Positions 1-8,037 of a DNA stretch of 64,000 nucleotides are shown in pieces. Position 1 is the stretch's first letter. Each line of letters opens with the position of its first letter. The DNA is from Aquimarina sp. Aq78 (GTDB taxonomy: Bacteria > Bacteroidota > Bacteroidia > Flavobacteriales > Flavobacteriaceae), in contig NZ_OMKA01000026.1 in the NCBI RefSeq assembly GCF_900299525.1, forward strand, positions 620,001 to 684,000. The letters are read 5' to 3'. Position numbers and translations under genes: made by a program. The notes below the pieces were generated by a model, which saw nothing but the letters and a program-made list of their open reading frames with translations, was not told the DNA's origin and did no database searches.

Positions 1-387
1 AAGTTTTTTTTGAGTCATGATAATAAAGAATTATGAATTAAAAATATAAATAAGAAGTACTGAAGAAGGAATTCTTAGCTTCTAAATCGAGGGGTCTCTA
101 TGTGCACAATTATGTACATAATTCTTTTATAACTTCATGATGAAACAAATATCAGGCATTATTTTTGATTTACAAAATTTAAATAGTAACTCATCTTGAT
201 TTTTTTCTATTAGTAAGAGTTCTAAATTTATAGGCTAGGAATAAAAATTAAGACACATAGTAAGTGAAAACCGTAACTTGTGTACTGAACTACCATGTAA
301 TCTGTGGTTTATAAGCAAGTATGATAATAATTTGTAATATTTTTAATTATAATGTTGTATATTTATTGCCCCAAAATAAATTTTTGT
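1..387. other. intergenic, no gene seen
   Basis: No convincing reading frame, structural RNA or TGA-N6-TCA site was found. The stretch is very AT-rich and contains only short frames. It leads into the small secreted protein gene that starts at 388. Confidence 0.5.
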
Positions 388-735
388 ATGAAAAAAATCT
401 ACTTGCTGCTTACATGTATTAGTCTTATTTGCTTTTCCTTTGCTCCAGGAATTCAAGCACAGTCTGATACGGCCGAAACACAAGATTCGAAGAGCATAAA
501 AATCGAAGGATTGCGTTTGTACCCTAATCCAGCACCTGCTGGAAGTATGTTATCTATTACCTCTACTAAAGATCTTACCAAAACAGTTTCAATTTTCACA
601 GTTTTAGGAGAAAAAGTGCTTTTTAAAGTTTTGATTGGCAGAGAGTTAGATATTAGTCATTTAAACCCTGGTGTATATGTAATTAAGGTTACCGAAGGAG
701 AATTAAAAGCTACTAAGAAACTCATCATTAAATAA
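388..735 (+). CDS. small secreted protein with T9SS type A sorting domain
   Basis: A 115-residue exported protein. Residues 1-24 form a signal peptide (MKKIYLLL start, cleavage probably after GIQA). The rest is almost only a type A sorting domain of the Bacteroidota type IX secretion system: YPNP at 45-48, a beta-rich core, LNPGVYVIKV, and the basic end KKLIIK. Such domains normally sit at the end of a large cargo and direct it across the outer membrane; here only about 20 residues lie between signal and domain. An in-frame ATG at 352 exists, but the signal peptide begins properly only at 388. It may be a remnant of a longer gene or a minimal surface peptide. Confidence 0.75.
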   Translation: MKKIYLLLTCISLICFSFAPGIQAQSDTAETQDSKSIKIEGLRLYPNPAPAGSMLSITSTKDLTKTVSIFTVLGEKVLFKVLIGRELDISHLNPGVYVIKVTEGELKATKKLIIK

Positions 736-818
736 TTTTTTAAACTATAATCGTTTTTTACTAATTATACTTTAAATTATCTTATAAAAAACACTGCTAA
801 ACAAGGGAGTCTTTTTTA

Positions 819-826
819 TACCTTTG
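819..826 (+). promoter_or_regulatory. -7 promoter element of the LuxE-like gene
   Basis: TACCTTTG is a perfect match to the Bacteroidota -7 element TAnnTTTG and lies 28 bases before the ATG at 854. No clear -33 TTG was found upstream, so this is a tentative call. Confidence 0.4.
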
Positions 827-853
827 TTCTACAAAATTTGTTGAACAAACCTT

Positions 854-1834
854 ATGCATGCTGATACTATTTTTTCTATTCAGAACGACACAGATTTTGA
901 GAAATCAGCATTACGTATCTTTAACTATCAATATAATAACAATATAACGTATCAGAGATTTTGTAACCTTTTAGGAATTGCGAAAACTTCTGTAAAATGC
1001 GTTAATGATATTCCATATTTGCCCATCCAATTTTTTAAACAAGAGAAAATTGTAAGTACAACAGCTTCGATACATAAAATTTTTACAAGTAGCGGTACAA
1101 CAGGTAATGTAACCAGTAAACATTATGTTAGTGACCTTACAGTATATGAAAGAAGTTTTAGAAAAGGATTTCAACATTTCTATGGAGATATCACCGATTA
1201 TACAGTATTGGCATTACTACCTTCTTATTTAGAAAGGGACGGGTCTTCTCTAGTGTATATGGCAGAAAAACTAATTAACGATAGTAATCATCCCAAAAGT
1301 GGATTTTATCTACATGATACTAAGAAGCTGGTAGATACCCTTCAACAACTTATTGCAGAAGACAAAAAAATTCTCCTTCTAGGTGTTTCATTTGCTTTAT
1401 TGGATCTTGTCGAAAATTATAATGTACAGCTAAACGATACATCTATAATTATGGAAACCGGTGGGATGAAGGGGAGAAGAAAAGAAATGATTCGGGAAGA
1501 ATTACATAAAGTTCTTAAAAATGGTTTTGGGGTTTCTCAAATTCATAGTGAATATGGGATGACCGAGTTATTATCACAAGCGTATTCTAAAAATGATGGA
1601 CTTTTTTACTGCCCACCCTGGATGAAAGTTTCTATCAGAAACCCTGAAGATGCTTTAACTCAATTAGAGGTGAATAAAACAGGAGGGATAAATATTATGG
1701 ATCTGGCTAATGTAAATTCATGCTCTTTTATCGCTACTCAAGACTTAGGTAAAATTTATACTAACGGGAGTTTTGAAATTATTGGTAGATTTGACCATAG
1801 TGATATCAGAGGCTGTAATTTAATGGCGCTATAA
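854..1834 (+). CDS. LuxE/PaaK-like acyl-protein synthetase
   Basis: A 326-residue member of the LuxE acyl-protein synthetase family within the adenylate-forming enzymes. The phosphate-binding signature TSSGTTGN lies near residue 78, and HSEYGMTELLSQAY, near residue 233, corresponds to the A5-type motif. Family members activate a carboxylic acid with ATP and pass it to a protein or CoA. In Flavobacteriaceae such proteins are common without luciferase genes, so bioluminescence is not implied; no lux genes are nearby. The gene ends two bases before the next ATG, so it is probably co-transcribed with the transglutaminase-like membrane protein that follows. Substrate unknown. Confidence 0.75.
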   Translation: MHADTIFSIQNDTDFEKSALRIFNYQYNNNITYQRFCNLLGIAKTSVKCVNDIPYLPIQFFKQEKIVSTTASIHKIFTSSGTTGNVTSKHYVSDLTVYERSFRKGFQHFYGDITDYTVLALLPSYLERDGSSLVYMAEKLINDSNHPKSGFYLHDTKKLVDTLQQLIAEDKKILLLGVSFALLDLVENYNVQLNDTSIIMETGGMKGRRKEMIREELHKVLKNGFGVSQIHSEYGMTELLSQAYSKNDGLFYCPPWMKVSIRNPEDALTQLEVNKTGGINIMDLANVNSCSFIATQDLGKIYTNGSFEIIGRFDHSDIRGCNLMAL

Positions 1835-1836
1835 AT

Positions 1837-2856
1837 ATGGCAATTAAAAAGAAATTAGGTTGTTTTTCGTTTCCGGCGATTATATTAATCTCTTTGGTTG
1901 GTAGTAGTGTTGTACAAGGTTTTTTTCCTATTTCTTTATTCTGGGCCTTTGCATTACTACTATTACTGCTTTCGTGGTTATTAGGAAAATTAGATAGTCA
2001 TCAAAAAAGCTTTCAATGGCGATATATGCTATATAGTATGTTTGTTTTGGCATCTGTATTAGGATTACGACACGTATTAGACGCTATTCCTGTATCTATA
2101 GAAAACCAAAAACCTGATGTTTCAGAATATATTTACCGTGAGAAAACCCTTGAAGAAGGAGATTCTATAGTCTTATTACGTCAGGACAGACAATGGACTG
2201 ATAATTATGGTAATACTTTTAAAGGTAAGTTTTCGATTCGGGAAAAGGATTACTTTTCTTCTAAAAAGGAATATCTTAATACCATGCAAAAACATAAACA
2301 ACGCTCTTGGGGTAAGTTGTATCAATATCTTGCAACTTCTGATACGCCTAGACTGGACTTAATTCTCGAAGAACTTACTACTATTAAAAACACAAATAAA
2401 CTAAATCAATTTGAGTTTGCAGAAATGGTAGTGACTTTTATACAGGATATTCCTTACTCTTTTGTTTTTGAAAATGACTGTGAGTCTCCAGAAAAATATG
2501 AAGAATCTATTCGGGTGATATTAGAAGAATGTTCTGATTGCTGTATAGGTAATATTCCTTTCGGAATTCAAAACCCCGTAGGTTTTATGGGAAATTTAAA
2601 AGGAGATTGCGATACCAGAACTGTAATTATTTATGCTATTCTTAGCCATTTTGGGTACGATGTGGCTATTCTTAATAGCGATTATTATAAGCACTCTGTT
2701 CTTGGGTTGCATATTCCGGCAAAAGGAATATATAAAATGCAGAATGGAAAACGATATTATATATGGGAGACCACAAATAAACATTTTACAATTGGCACAT
2801 TACCCAAAAATTTTGATAACATAAATCATTGGCATATTGTACTAACTAACACCTAA
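1837..2856 (+). CDS. membrane protein with transglutaminase-like domain
   Basis: A 339-residue protein. The first 90 residues hold about three hydrophobic segments, so the remainder probably faces the periplasm. The C-terminal half resembles a transglutaminase/cysteine-protease-like fold: a GDCDTRT motif with Cys258, followed by HSVLGLH with His286, the usual Cys-His order, with a possible acidic partner in the downstream WETTNKH segment. Function is unknown; related domains cleave or cross-link peptides. It begins two bases after the LuxE-like gene and is followed five bases later by another membrane protein, so the three probably form one operon. The catalytic assignment is inferred from motif order only. 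Confidence 0.6.
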   Translation: MAIKKKLGCFSFPAIILISLVGSSVVQGFFPISLFWAFALLLLLLSWLLGKLDSHQKSFQWRYMLYSMFVLASVLGLRHVLDAIPVSIENQKPDVSEYIYREKTLEEGDSIVLLRQDRQWTDNYGNTFKGKFSIREKDYFSSKKEYLNTMQKHKQRSWGKLYQYLATSDTPRLDLILEELTTIKNTNKLNQFEFAEMVVTFIQDIPYSFVFENDCESPEKYEESIRVILEECSDCCIGNIPFGIQNPVGFMGNLKGDCDTRTVIIYAILSHFGYDVAILNSDYYKHSVLGLHIPAKGIYKMQNGKRYYIWETTNKHFTIGTLPKNFDNINHWHIVLTNT

Positions 2857-2861
2857 AACTC

Positions 2862-3380
2862 ATGCAAACGAAACTATTAACCCTTGCTTTTATAGAAATA
2901 GTACTCGCTATTGTCGTTTCTGTACTAATACTGTTTATTTCTTTTAAAATTTTGCAAAGCGTATTTTTTAAGAATATCTCTTTTAGAGAAGATAATATGG
3001 CTTTTTCTGTTTTTGCAGCGGGAATTATTTTATCGATTGGTATGATCCTGGGAGAAATTATCCCATCTATAACCAATATGATACGACTGTCGATGTCTGG
3101 AGAAAATGAAATTACATTTGGAGAGATTATTCAATATTCTGGATTGTATCTATGTATTGGATTTATATTTGCCTTGCTTATTAATACTTCGGTTTTTTTA
3201 CTTTTTTCTGCTCTTACCAAAGGTGTAAATGAATTTAAAGATATTCAACAAAATAATGTGGCTTCTGCTGTGGTAGTTACTGCTACATTGTTATCGATTA
3301 CCTTAATAGCAAAAGATAGCATTAGTCTATTGATTAGTGCCCTAATACCGTATCCAGAAACTACTAATTTTCTACTATAA
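2862..3380 (+). CDS. DUF350-like integral membrane protein
   Basis: A 172-residue protein with four to five strongly hydrophobic helices and almost no soluble part. The arrangement (a polar segment ITFGEIIQYSG between the second and third helices and VNEFKDIQQNNVASAVV before the fourth) resembles the DUF350 family, whose function is not established. It starts five bases after the transglutaminase-like protein and is the last gene of the three-gene unit. No signal peptide is needed. The family assignment is from overall pattern and is moderately sure. Confidence 0.55.
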   Translation: MQTKLLTLAFIEIVLAIVVSVLILFISFKILQSVFFKNISFREDNMAFSVFAAGIILSIGMILGEIIPSITNMIRLSMSGENEITFGEIIQYSGLYLCIGFIFALLINTSVFLLFSALTKGVNEFKDIQQNNVASAVVVTATLLSITLIAKDSISLLISALIPYPETTNFLL

Positions 3381-3467
3381 TAGCTTAAACATCCTATAAT
3401 TATGTTAAAAGTGTAATGATTAGGTTTTTTTACGACTTAATGGATAAGAGCGTAATAAAACTAATAC

Positions 3468-3917
3468 ATGAAACAATATATAGCTATACTATTCTTTGCC
3501 TTTGTAGCAACAGTAAGTGCTCAGCAAGTAGATTATAATACTAATAAAGATTTTGTAGCAGAAGGATATGATGTTACAGAATACTTTAGCAATAAGGCAG
3601 TTAAGGGAGATAGTAAGTTTATAGCAACTCATGATAAAGTAAACTACAAATTTGCAAGTCAGGAAAATTTGGAGAAATTTAAAAACAATCCCGATAAATA
3701 TGTTCCACAGTATGGTGGGTATTGTGCCTATGCTGTAGCAGTGAATAGTGAAAAAGTGGATATTAATCCTAAAACCTTTGAAGTAAGAGATGGTAAGTTA
3801 TACTTATTTTATAATTCGTGGGGGATTAATACACTGGATAAATGGATAAATGAAGATGCTCCAAAGTTGCAAAAGAAAGCTGATACGAATTGGCAAAAAA
3901 TAAAAATAAAAAAGTAA
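3468..3917 (+). CDS. secreted YHS-domain protein
   Basis: A 149-residue exported protein. Residues 1-18 are a signal peptide ending in VSAQQ. The mature part is a YHS-type domain: GYDVTEYF, then the fold residues around YKFASQENLEKFKNNPDKYVPQYGGYCAYAV. YHS domains are linked to metal-binding or metal-transport proteins; the single GGYCAYA cysteine is the typical one. The gene stands alone, with a strong hairpin terminator 60 bases downstream (3977-4013). The physiological role is not known. Confidence 0.75.
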   Translation: MKQYIAILFFAFVATVSAQQVDYNTNKDFVAEGYDVTEYFSNKAVKGDSKFIATHDKVNYKFASQENLEKFKNNPDKYVPQYGGYCAYAVAVNSEKVDINPKTFEVRDGKLYLFYNSWGINTLDKWINEDAPKLQKKADTNWQKIKIKK

Positions 3918-3976
3918 TGCAGTTTTATTGAGCTGCATATAATGCTAAGTTTTTTCAATAATTGATTGGTTAGTTG

Positions 3977-4013
3977 ACAAAGCCTGCTAGAAATGGGTTC
4001 TAGTAGGCTTTGT
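3977..4013 (+). terminator. hairpin terminator after the YHS gene
   Basis: ACAAAGCCTGCTAG at 3977-3990 pairs with CTAGTAGGCTTTGT at 4000-4013 (one G-T pair) around a 9-base loop, followed by a T-rich tail. It ends the YHS-protein transcript. Confidence 0.75.
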
Positions 4014-4054
4014 TGTTTTCTAAATAGTTATGACCTCTGTTTATTAGTAATCAA

Positions 4055-4087
4055 AAACCTCCCAAGCATATAAAATGTAGGAGGTTT
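4055..4087. terminator. hairpin terminator after the peroxiredoxin gene
   Basis: AAACCTCC at 4055-4062 pairs with GGAGGTTT at 4080-4087. It lies 23 bases beyond the stop of the minus-strand peroxiredoxin gene and is probably its terminator; the arms would also work in the other direction. Confidence 0.6.
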
Positions 4088-4109
4088 GGTTATGTTCTTA
4101 GCTACGTAT

Positions 4110-4775
4110 TTAGTTGAGATTTAATTCTTTTCTGGCAAGGTAAAAATCTACTTTTTCACAAGATGTATCCTGTATTCTCTCTTCCATTTGCTTCAACGTC
4201 TTAGGAGGAGGAACGATTACTTTGTCTCCTTTTTTCCAATTTAACGGTAAAGCTACTTTGTATTCATCAGACACTTGTAAACCGTGTAACACTCTAAGGA
4301 TTTCATCCATATTACGTCCAACATTGAGAGGATAGTACATGATAAGTCTTATTTTTTGATATGGATCAATAAAAAATACAGCTCGTACAGCTGCGGTTTT
4401 ACTTTCATTAGGTTGTAACATACCGTATAGTTTAGCAACTTTCATGTCCAGATCTGCTATGATCGGAAAATCAAGATATACCCCAGTCTTTTCTTTTACA
4501 TTATTTACCCAGGCCAGATGAGAATGAATACTATCTATACTTAACCCAATAAGTTTAGTGTTTAAATCTTCAAATTCTTGTTTTCTTTTTGCAAAACCAC
4601 TTAGTTCTGTTGTACAAACAGGTGTAAAATCTGCGGGATGCGAAAATAAAACCACCCATTTTCCGTCTGCGTATTCAGATAACTTTAAAGCACCGTGTGT
4701 GGTTATCGCATCAAAATCTGGTGCATCGTCACCTATTCTGGGCATACTGTTCATTTCTATTTCTGTTGATTCCAT
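4110..4775 (-). CDS. 1-Cys peroxiredoxin, Prx6 type
   Basis: A 221-residue thiol peroxidase of the Prx6/AhpC-TSA family that reduces H2O2, alkyl hydroperoxides or peroxynitrite. The catalytic site is PVCTTE with Cys54, preceded by SHPADFTP. The length and the long C-terminal dimerisation arm (LPLNWKKGDKVIVPPP) are typical for Prx6. A second Cys near the end (DTSCEKVD) is not at a standard resolving position. No signal peptide, so cytoplasmic. A TGA-N6-TCA site with a -7 element lies 121-163 bases upstream, which implies a leader of about 115 bases and places the gene in the window-wide low-oxygen regulon. The gene is monocistronic. Confidence 0.9.
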   Translation of the reverse strand: MESTEIEMNSMPRIGDDAPDFDAITTHGALKLSEYADGKWVVLFSHPADFTPVCTTELSGFAKRKQEFEDLNTKLIGLSIDSIHSHLAWVNNVKEKTGVYLDFPIIADLDMKVAKLYGMLQPNESKTAAVRAVFFIDPYQKIRLIMYYPLNVGRNMDEILRVLHGLQVSDEYKVALPLNWKKGDKVIVPPPKTLKQMEERIQDTSCEKVDFYLARKELNLN

Positions 4776-4895
4776 AATTCTAATATTTTTAATTTAAGTA
4801 AGAGAAAGACTTATGATATGATCCTTGAAAAAGGAAGACTATTAAACATATGCATAAGCGCATTTTTTATTACTAACTTATTTAAGTTTATAGCT

Positions 4896-4938
4896 TAAAA
4901 ATACCATCTGTTGAAAGGGTTAAAAATGAGAAATGTCA
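4896..4938 (-). promoter_or_regulatory. FNR-type site and -7 element, peroxiredoxin promoter
   Basis: TGAGAAATGTCA at 4927-4938. On the minus strand a TATTTTTA (-7, TAnnTTTA) lies at 4896-4903, centre to centre 33 bp, the spacing shared by all such sites in the window. It faces the peroxiredoxin start at 4775. Confidence 0.6.
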
Positions 4939-4987
4939 TACTTAACAAGATCTTAAATTAATTTATGATTTAATTAATAAAGATCAT

Positions 4988-5260
4988 CTAACGCAAAATA
5001 TCGAAGCTTTTAAAAAACTGTAAATCAGATTCTTCAAAAGAAACAGTATCTACTTTTGCAAATTCAGGACCTATAGCACACCATTCTAATAATTGACTAA
5101 GTTGATTTTTATCTCCTTCGGCTTCTATGTAGACGTTTCCATTAGGTAGGTTTTTTACATGTCCTTTAATTTTGAGCGTTTTGGCTTTTTCTTGGGTGTT
5201 TTTTCGATACCAAACTCCCTGGACTTTTCTTTTGATTGTGATGTTATAATGTTTTTGCAT
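4988..5260 (-). CDS. acyP: acylphosphatase
   Basis: A 90-residue protein of standard acylphosphatase length that hydrolyses carboxyl-phosphate bonds such as acetyl phosphate. The phosphate-binding loop is VQGVWYRKNT, where the family usually has VQGVGFR, with catalytic Arg19; Asn37 in GHVKNLPNGNVYIEAEG is the second catalytic residue. The W in the loop is a mild deviation. It is divergent from the Usp gene at 5386. The shared 125-bp gap contains a perfect FNR-type palindrome, but no good -7 element at the 33-bp spacing faces this gene, so its control is unclear. Confidence 0.88.
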   Translation of the reverse strand: MQKHYNITIKRKVQGVWYRKNTQEKAKTLKIKGHVKNLPNGNVYIEAEGDKNQLSQLLEWCAIGPEFAKVDTVSFEESDLQFFKSFDILR

Positions 5261-5321
5261 TGTCTGTAGTAGTATTTAAAGGTATTACAAATAAATTGTT
5301 TTTTAGCGTAGTGTAATGATA

Positions 5322-5364
5322 TGATAATTATCATATTAATTGGTGATAACATCTTTTAATTTTG
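5322..5364 (+). promoter_or_regulatory. FNR-type site and -7 element, Usp promoter
   Basis: Perfect palindrome TGATAATTATCA at 5322-5333 and TAATTTTG at 5357-5364; centres 33 bp apart. The palindrome takes the place of a -33 element, a class II activator geometry. The ATG is 22 bases downstream of the -7 element. Confidence 0.8.
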
Positions 5365-5385
5365 ATAGTATAAAAACAGATAATC

Positions 5386-6225
5386 ATGAAAAAAATTCTT
5401 GTACCCATAGACTTTTCAGAATATTCAGAATATGCATTGCAGGTTGCAGCACTATTGGCTAAACAACAAAATGCCGAAATCATAGTATTGCATATGCTGG
5501 GATTGTCTGAAGCTGTATTGATTAAAAATGAAACTCAGGAGGCAAATGAAGCCATGTATTATATGAAGCTTGCCGAAAAAAGGTTTAGTACCTTTTTAGA
5601 CAAAGAATATCTTAAAGGTATCGAAGTTACAGAGACTGTTCAAAACTATAAGATTTTTAGCGAAATTAATGAAGTCGCTCATGAAAAGGAAGCAGATCTT
5701 ATCATTATGGGATCCCATGGTATTAGCGGTTTACGAGAAGAAGTGTTTATAGGATCAAACACAGAAAAAGTAGTACGCACATCAGATATCCCGGTGTTAG
5801 TCATAAAGAACCCTGTAGATAACTTTGTTTTAAAAGAAGTTGTATTTGCCTGTGATTTTAAGATAGAAAATATTAAAGCATATCATAATGCAATGACACT
5901 ATTTAACTCCCTAGGCGTTAATATACATTTACTATATGTTAATTTACCGGGAGAACAATTTAGAAGTTCGGACCAAATAGAAGAAAGAGTAAAAGAATTC
6001 CTTTTTAAAGCAGATTCTGGTAATCTGGATATGTATAATAAGGTAGCTTACTTTAACGATTATAGTGTAGAAAGCGGAGTCTTTAATTATAGTAAAAAGA
6101 TCAATGCAGATATTATTGCGATTCCTACTCATGGTCGTCGTGGTTTGGCACATTTCTTTAATGGTAGTATAGGTGAGGATATTGCAAATCATGCAAACAA
6201 GCCTGTGATCACGTTTAAAATATAA
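5386..6225 (+). CDS. universal stress protein, tandem UspA domains
   Basis: A 279-residue cytoplasmic protein with two UspA domains (about 1-145 and 150-279). Domain 1 carries the nucleotide-binding signature G-x2-G-x9-G-S (GSHGISGLREEVFIGS). Domain 2 has a near-complete copy (THGRRGLAHFFNGS, with P for the first G), making this the only one of the eight Usps here whose second domain still looks nucleotide-competent. Usps bind ATP or AMP and are linked to survival under starvation and low oxygen; the exact activity is unknown. It is monocistronic, driven from the palindrome promoter at 5322-5364 and ended by the hairpin at 6236-6264. Confidence 0.9.
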   Translation: MKKILVPIDFSEYSEYALQVAALLAKQQNAEIIVLHMLGLSEAVLIKNETQEANEAMYYMKLAEKRFSTFLDKEYLKGIEVTETVQNYKIFSEINEVAHEKEADLIIMGSHGISGLREEVFIGSNTEKVVRTSDIPVLVIKNPVDNFVLKEVVFACDFKIENIKAYHNAMTLFNSLGVNIHLLYVNLPGEQFRSSDQIEERVKEFLFKADSGNLDMYNKVAYFNDYSVESGVFNYSKKINADIIAIPTHGRRGLAHFFNGSIGEDIANHANKPVITFKI

Positions 6226-6235
6226 ATCAAAAAAG

Positions 6236-6264
6236 ACCTCGCAGATTTTAAAAATCTGCGAGGT
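6236..6264. terminator. bidirectional hairpin terminator
   Basis: ACCTCGCAGATTTT (6236-6249) pairs perfectly with AAAATCTGCGAGGT (6251-6264), with A-runs before and T-rich sequence after. It lies between the converging Usp gene and deoD and can serve both. Confidence 0.85.
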
Positions 6265-6288
6265 TTATATTATAATCGTAAGGTGTTT

Positions 6289-6987
6289 TTATAAGGTTCC
6301 TAAGGCAATATCAATCATTTTGTTAAAGGTCGTTTCTCTTTCTTTTGAAGATGTTTTTTCTCCCGTGACTAATGAATCAGATATCGTTAAAATAGCCAAA
6401 GCTTTAACCTTATGTTTTGCTGCAATAGTATACAATCCGGCAGTTTCCATCTCAACACAAAGTACGCCAAATTCTGCCCAACGCTGATATGAATTAGGGT
6501 TGTCTTCGTAGAACTCATCAGAAGATAATACATTTCCGGCTTTAATAAGAATGTTATTATCTTTTGCATGCTGTATTGCTTTCATAAATAATTCAAAATC
6601 CGCAGTAGGAGAATAGTCCGAATTTATAAATCGTGCAGTATTGATATTCGAAGTAGAAGAGGCAGCCATGGCAATAACAATATCTTTGAGCTTAATATCT
6701 TTTTGATATGAACCTGCAGAACCCACTCGAATTAAATTTTTGACTCCATAGTCACTAATAAGTTCATGACTGTAAATTAAAGCAGAGGGAATTCCCATTC
6801 CGGTGCCCTGTACAGAGACAGGTTTTCCTTTATAGGTTCCGGTATAGCCAAGCATTCCTCTAATTTCATTGTAACAGATAGGATTGTCAAGAAAAGTTTG
6901 CGCAATCCATTTGGCACGCATAGGGTCTCCTGGTAATAAAACGGTTTCTGCTATTTCTCCTGGTTGTGCTGCGATGTGTAGACTCAT
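6289..6987 (-). CDS. deoD: purine nucleoside phosphorylase
   Basis: A 232-residue DeoD-type (hexameric, low-molecular-mass) purine nucleoside phosphorylase that splits purine (deoxy)nucleosides with phosphate. Family features: LLPGDPMRAKWIA near the start, YTGTYKGKPVSVQGTGMG, RVGSAGS for phosphate binding, VEMETAGLY for ribose binding and LTISDSL with the catalytic Asp. Cytoplasmic. It is the last gene of a trxA-deoC-deoD unit, six bases after deoC, so nucleoside breakdown runs from purine deoxyribosides to deoxyribose 1-phosphate. Conversion to the 5-phosphate, the DeoC substrate, needs DeoB, which is not in this window. Confidence 0.93.
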   Translation of the reverse strand: MSLHIAAQPGEIAETVLLPGDPMRAKWIAQTFLDNPICYNEIRGMLGYTGTYKGKPVSVQGTGMGIPSALIYSHELISDYGVKNLIRVGSAGSYQKDIKLKDIVIAMAASSTSNINTARFINSDYSPTADFELFMKAIQHAKDNNILIKAGNVLSSDEFYEDNPNSYQRWAEFGVLCVEMETAGLYTIAAKHKVKALAILTISDSLVTGEKTSSKERETTFNKMIDIALGTL

Positions 6988-6993
6988 CTTATT

Positions 6994-7638
6994 TTATTTT
7001 GAAGTTACTATAGTGACCCCAGATGAGGTACCTATTCTGGATACACCTAAATCAATGTACTGCTTTGCTTTTTCCAAGTCTCTGATTCCTCCAGAGGCTT
7101 TTATTTGGATATTATCCTGTACTTCATTTTTCATGAGTTTTACATCCTCCAAAGTAGCACCTCCGGCACCAAAACCTGTAGATGTTTTTATGAAATCTGC
7201 TCCTGCATTTAAGGATAATTGACAAGCAATTTTCTTTTCGGCATCGGTGAGATAGCAATTTTCAAAAATCACTTTCAGGACACGTTCTCCAATTACTTTT
7301 TTTATTACTCTAATTTCTTCTTCTACAATAGTATAGTACCCGGATTTTAAGAGCCCGATATTAAGTACCATATCAATTTCATTTGCACCTTCATCAATAC
7401 ATTGTTGAGCTTCATATACCTTTACTTTGGTAATTGTAGCACCCAAAGGAAAACCTATTACAGCTGCTATATTAACATCTGAATGCATTAATTCACTTTC
7501 TGCCAGACCAACATAATAACTATTTACACAAACTGCATAAAAATGATGTTCTTTTGCTTCTGCACAGAGTTTTTTAATATCATCAACTGTAGCATTTGCT
7601 TTTAATAATGTGTGATCTATATATGTATTGAGTGTCAT
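6994..7638 (-). CDS. deoC: deoxyribose-phosphate aldolase
   Basis: A 214-residue class I aldolase that cleaves 2-deoxyribose 5-phosphate to acetaldehyde and glyceraldehyde 3-phosphate. Visible features are DHTLLKANAT at the start, the Schiff-base lysine in VLKVIFENCYL, and the second active-site lysine in DFIKTSTGFGAGGATLEDV. The length is normal for short bacterial DeoC. It lies two bases after the thioredoxin gene and six before deoD, so the three are surely co-transcribed. Cytoplasmic nucleoside catabolism. Confidence 0.93.
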   Translation of the reverse strand: MTLNTYIDHTLLKANATVDDIKKLCAEAKEHHFYAVCVNSYYVGLAESELMHSDVNIAAVIGFPLGATITKVKVYEAQQCIDEGANEIDMVLNIGLLKSGYYTIVEEEIRVIKKVIGERVLKVIFENCYLTDAEKKIACQLSLNAGADFIKTSTGFGAGGATLEDVKLMKNEVQDNIQIKASGGIRDLEKAKQYIDLGVSRIGTSSGVTIVTSK

Positions 7639-7640
7639 GA

Positions 7641-7940
7641 TTATTGGTGTGAATTTATTACTCCAAGCAGATCGTTTTTTTGCAATACTCCAGATTGTCT
7701 CCAGAGTTGTTTACCTTCTTTAAATAATATCATTGTGGGTACCCCGCGAACCTGATATTTTGATGCTAAAGGTTGATTTTTATCTACATCAATCTTAACA
7801 ATCTTGATCGTATCTCCCAGTTCATCTTTAACCTCCTTAAGAATAGGTGCAAGCATTTTACAGGGACCACACCAATCTGCAAAAAAATCTACCAATACTG
7901 GTGTTTTTGATTCAATGATATTGTTAAAACTACTTTTCAT
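7641..7940 (-). CDS. thioredoxin
   Basis: A 99-residue cytoplasmic thioredoxin with the active site FFADWCGPCKML (redox pair in CGPC) and the cis-proline segment RGVPTMILF. The length matches classical thioredoxins. It is the first gene of the unit with deoC and deoD; that pairing is unusual, and the product is probably an accessory rather than the housekeeping thioredoxin. No palindromic site was seen in the 97 bases upstream. Confidence 0.9.
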   Translation of the reverse strand: MKSSFNNIIESKTPVLVDFFADWCGPCKMLAPILKEVKDELGDTIKIVKIDVDKNQPLASKYQVRGVPTMILFKEGKQLWRQSGVLQKNDLLGVINSHQ

Positions 7941-8037
7941 CTGTTTTTTTTTTTAAATCATTATGGCTATTCATACTGCCAGATCTCTTAATTGCTAAGT
8001 TATAATAATGAACCGAGAAAGTTTTTAATTAAAGAAA

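Noticed and set aside
854..1834. Bioluminescence genes
   Set aside because: Only a LuxE-like protein is present, without luxA/B/C/D; such proteins occur in non-luminous Bacteroidota.
5155..5352. 65-codon minus-strand frame upstream of acylphosphatase
   Set aside because: It overlaps both the acylphosphatase start and the Usp promoter palindrome and has no protein-like features.
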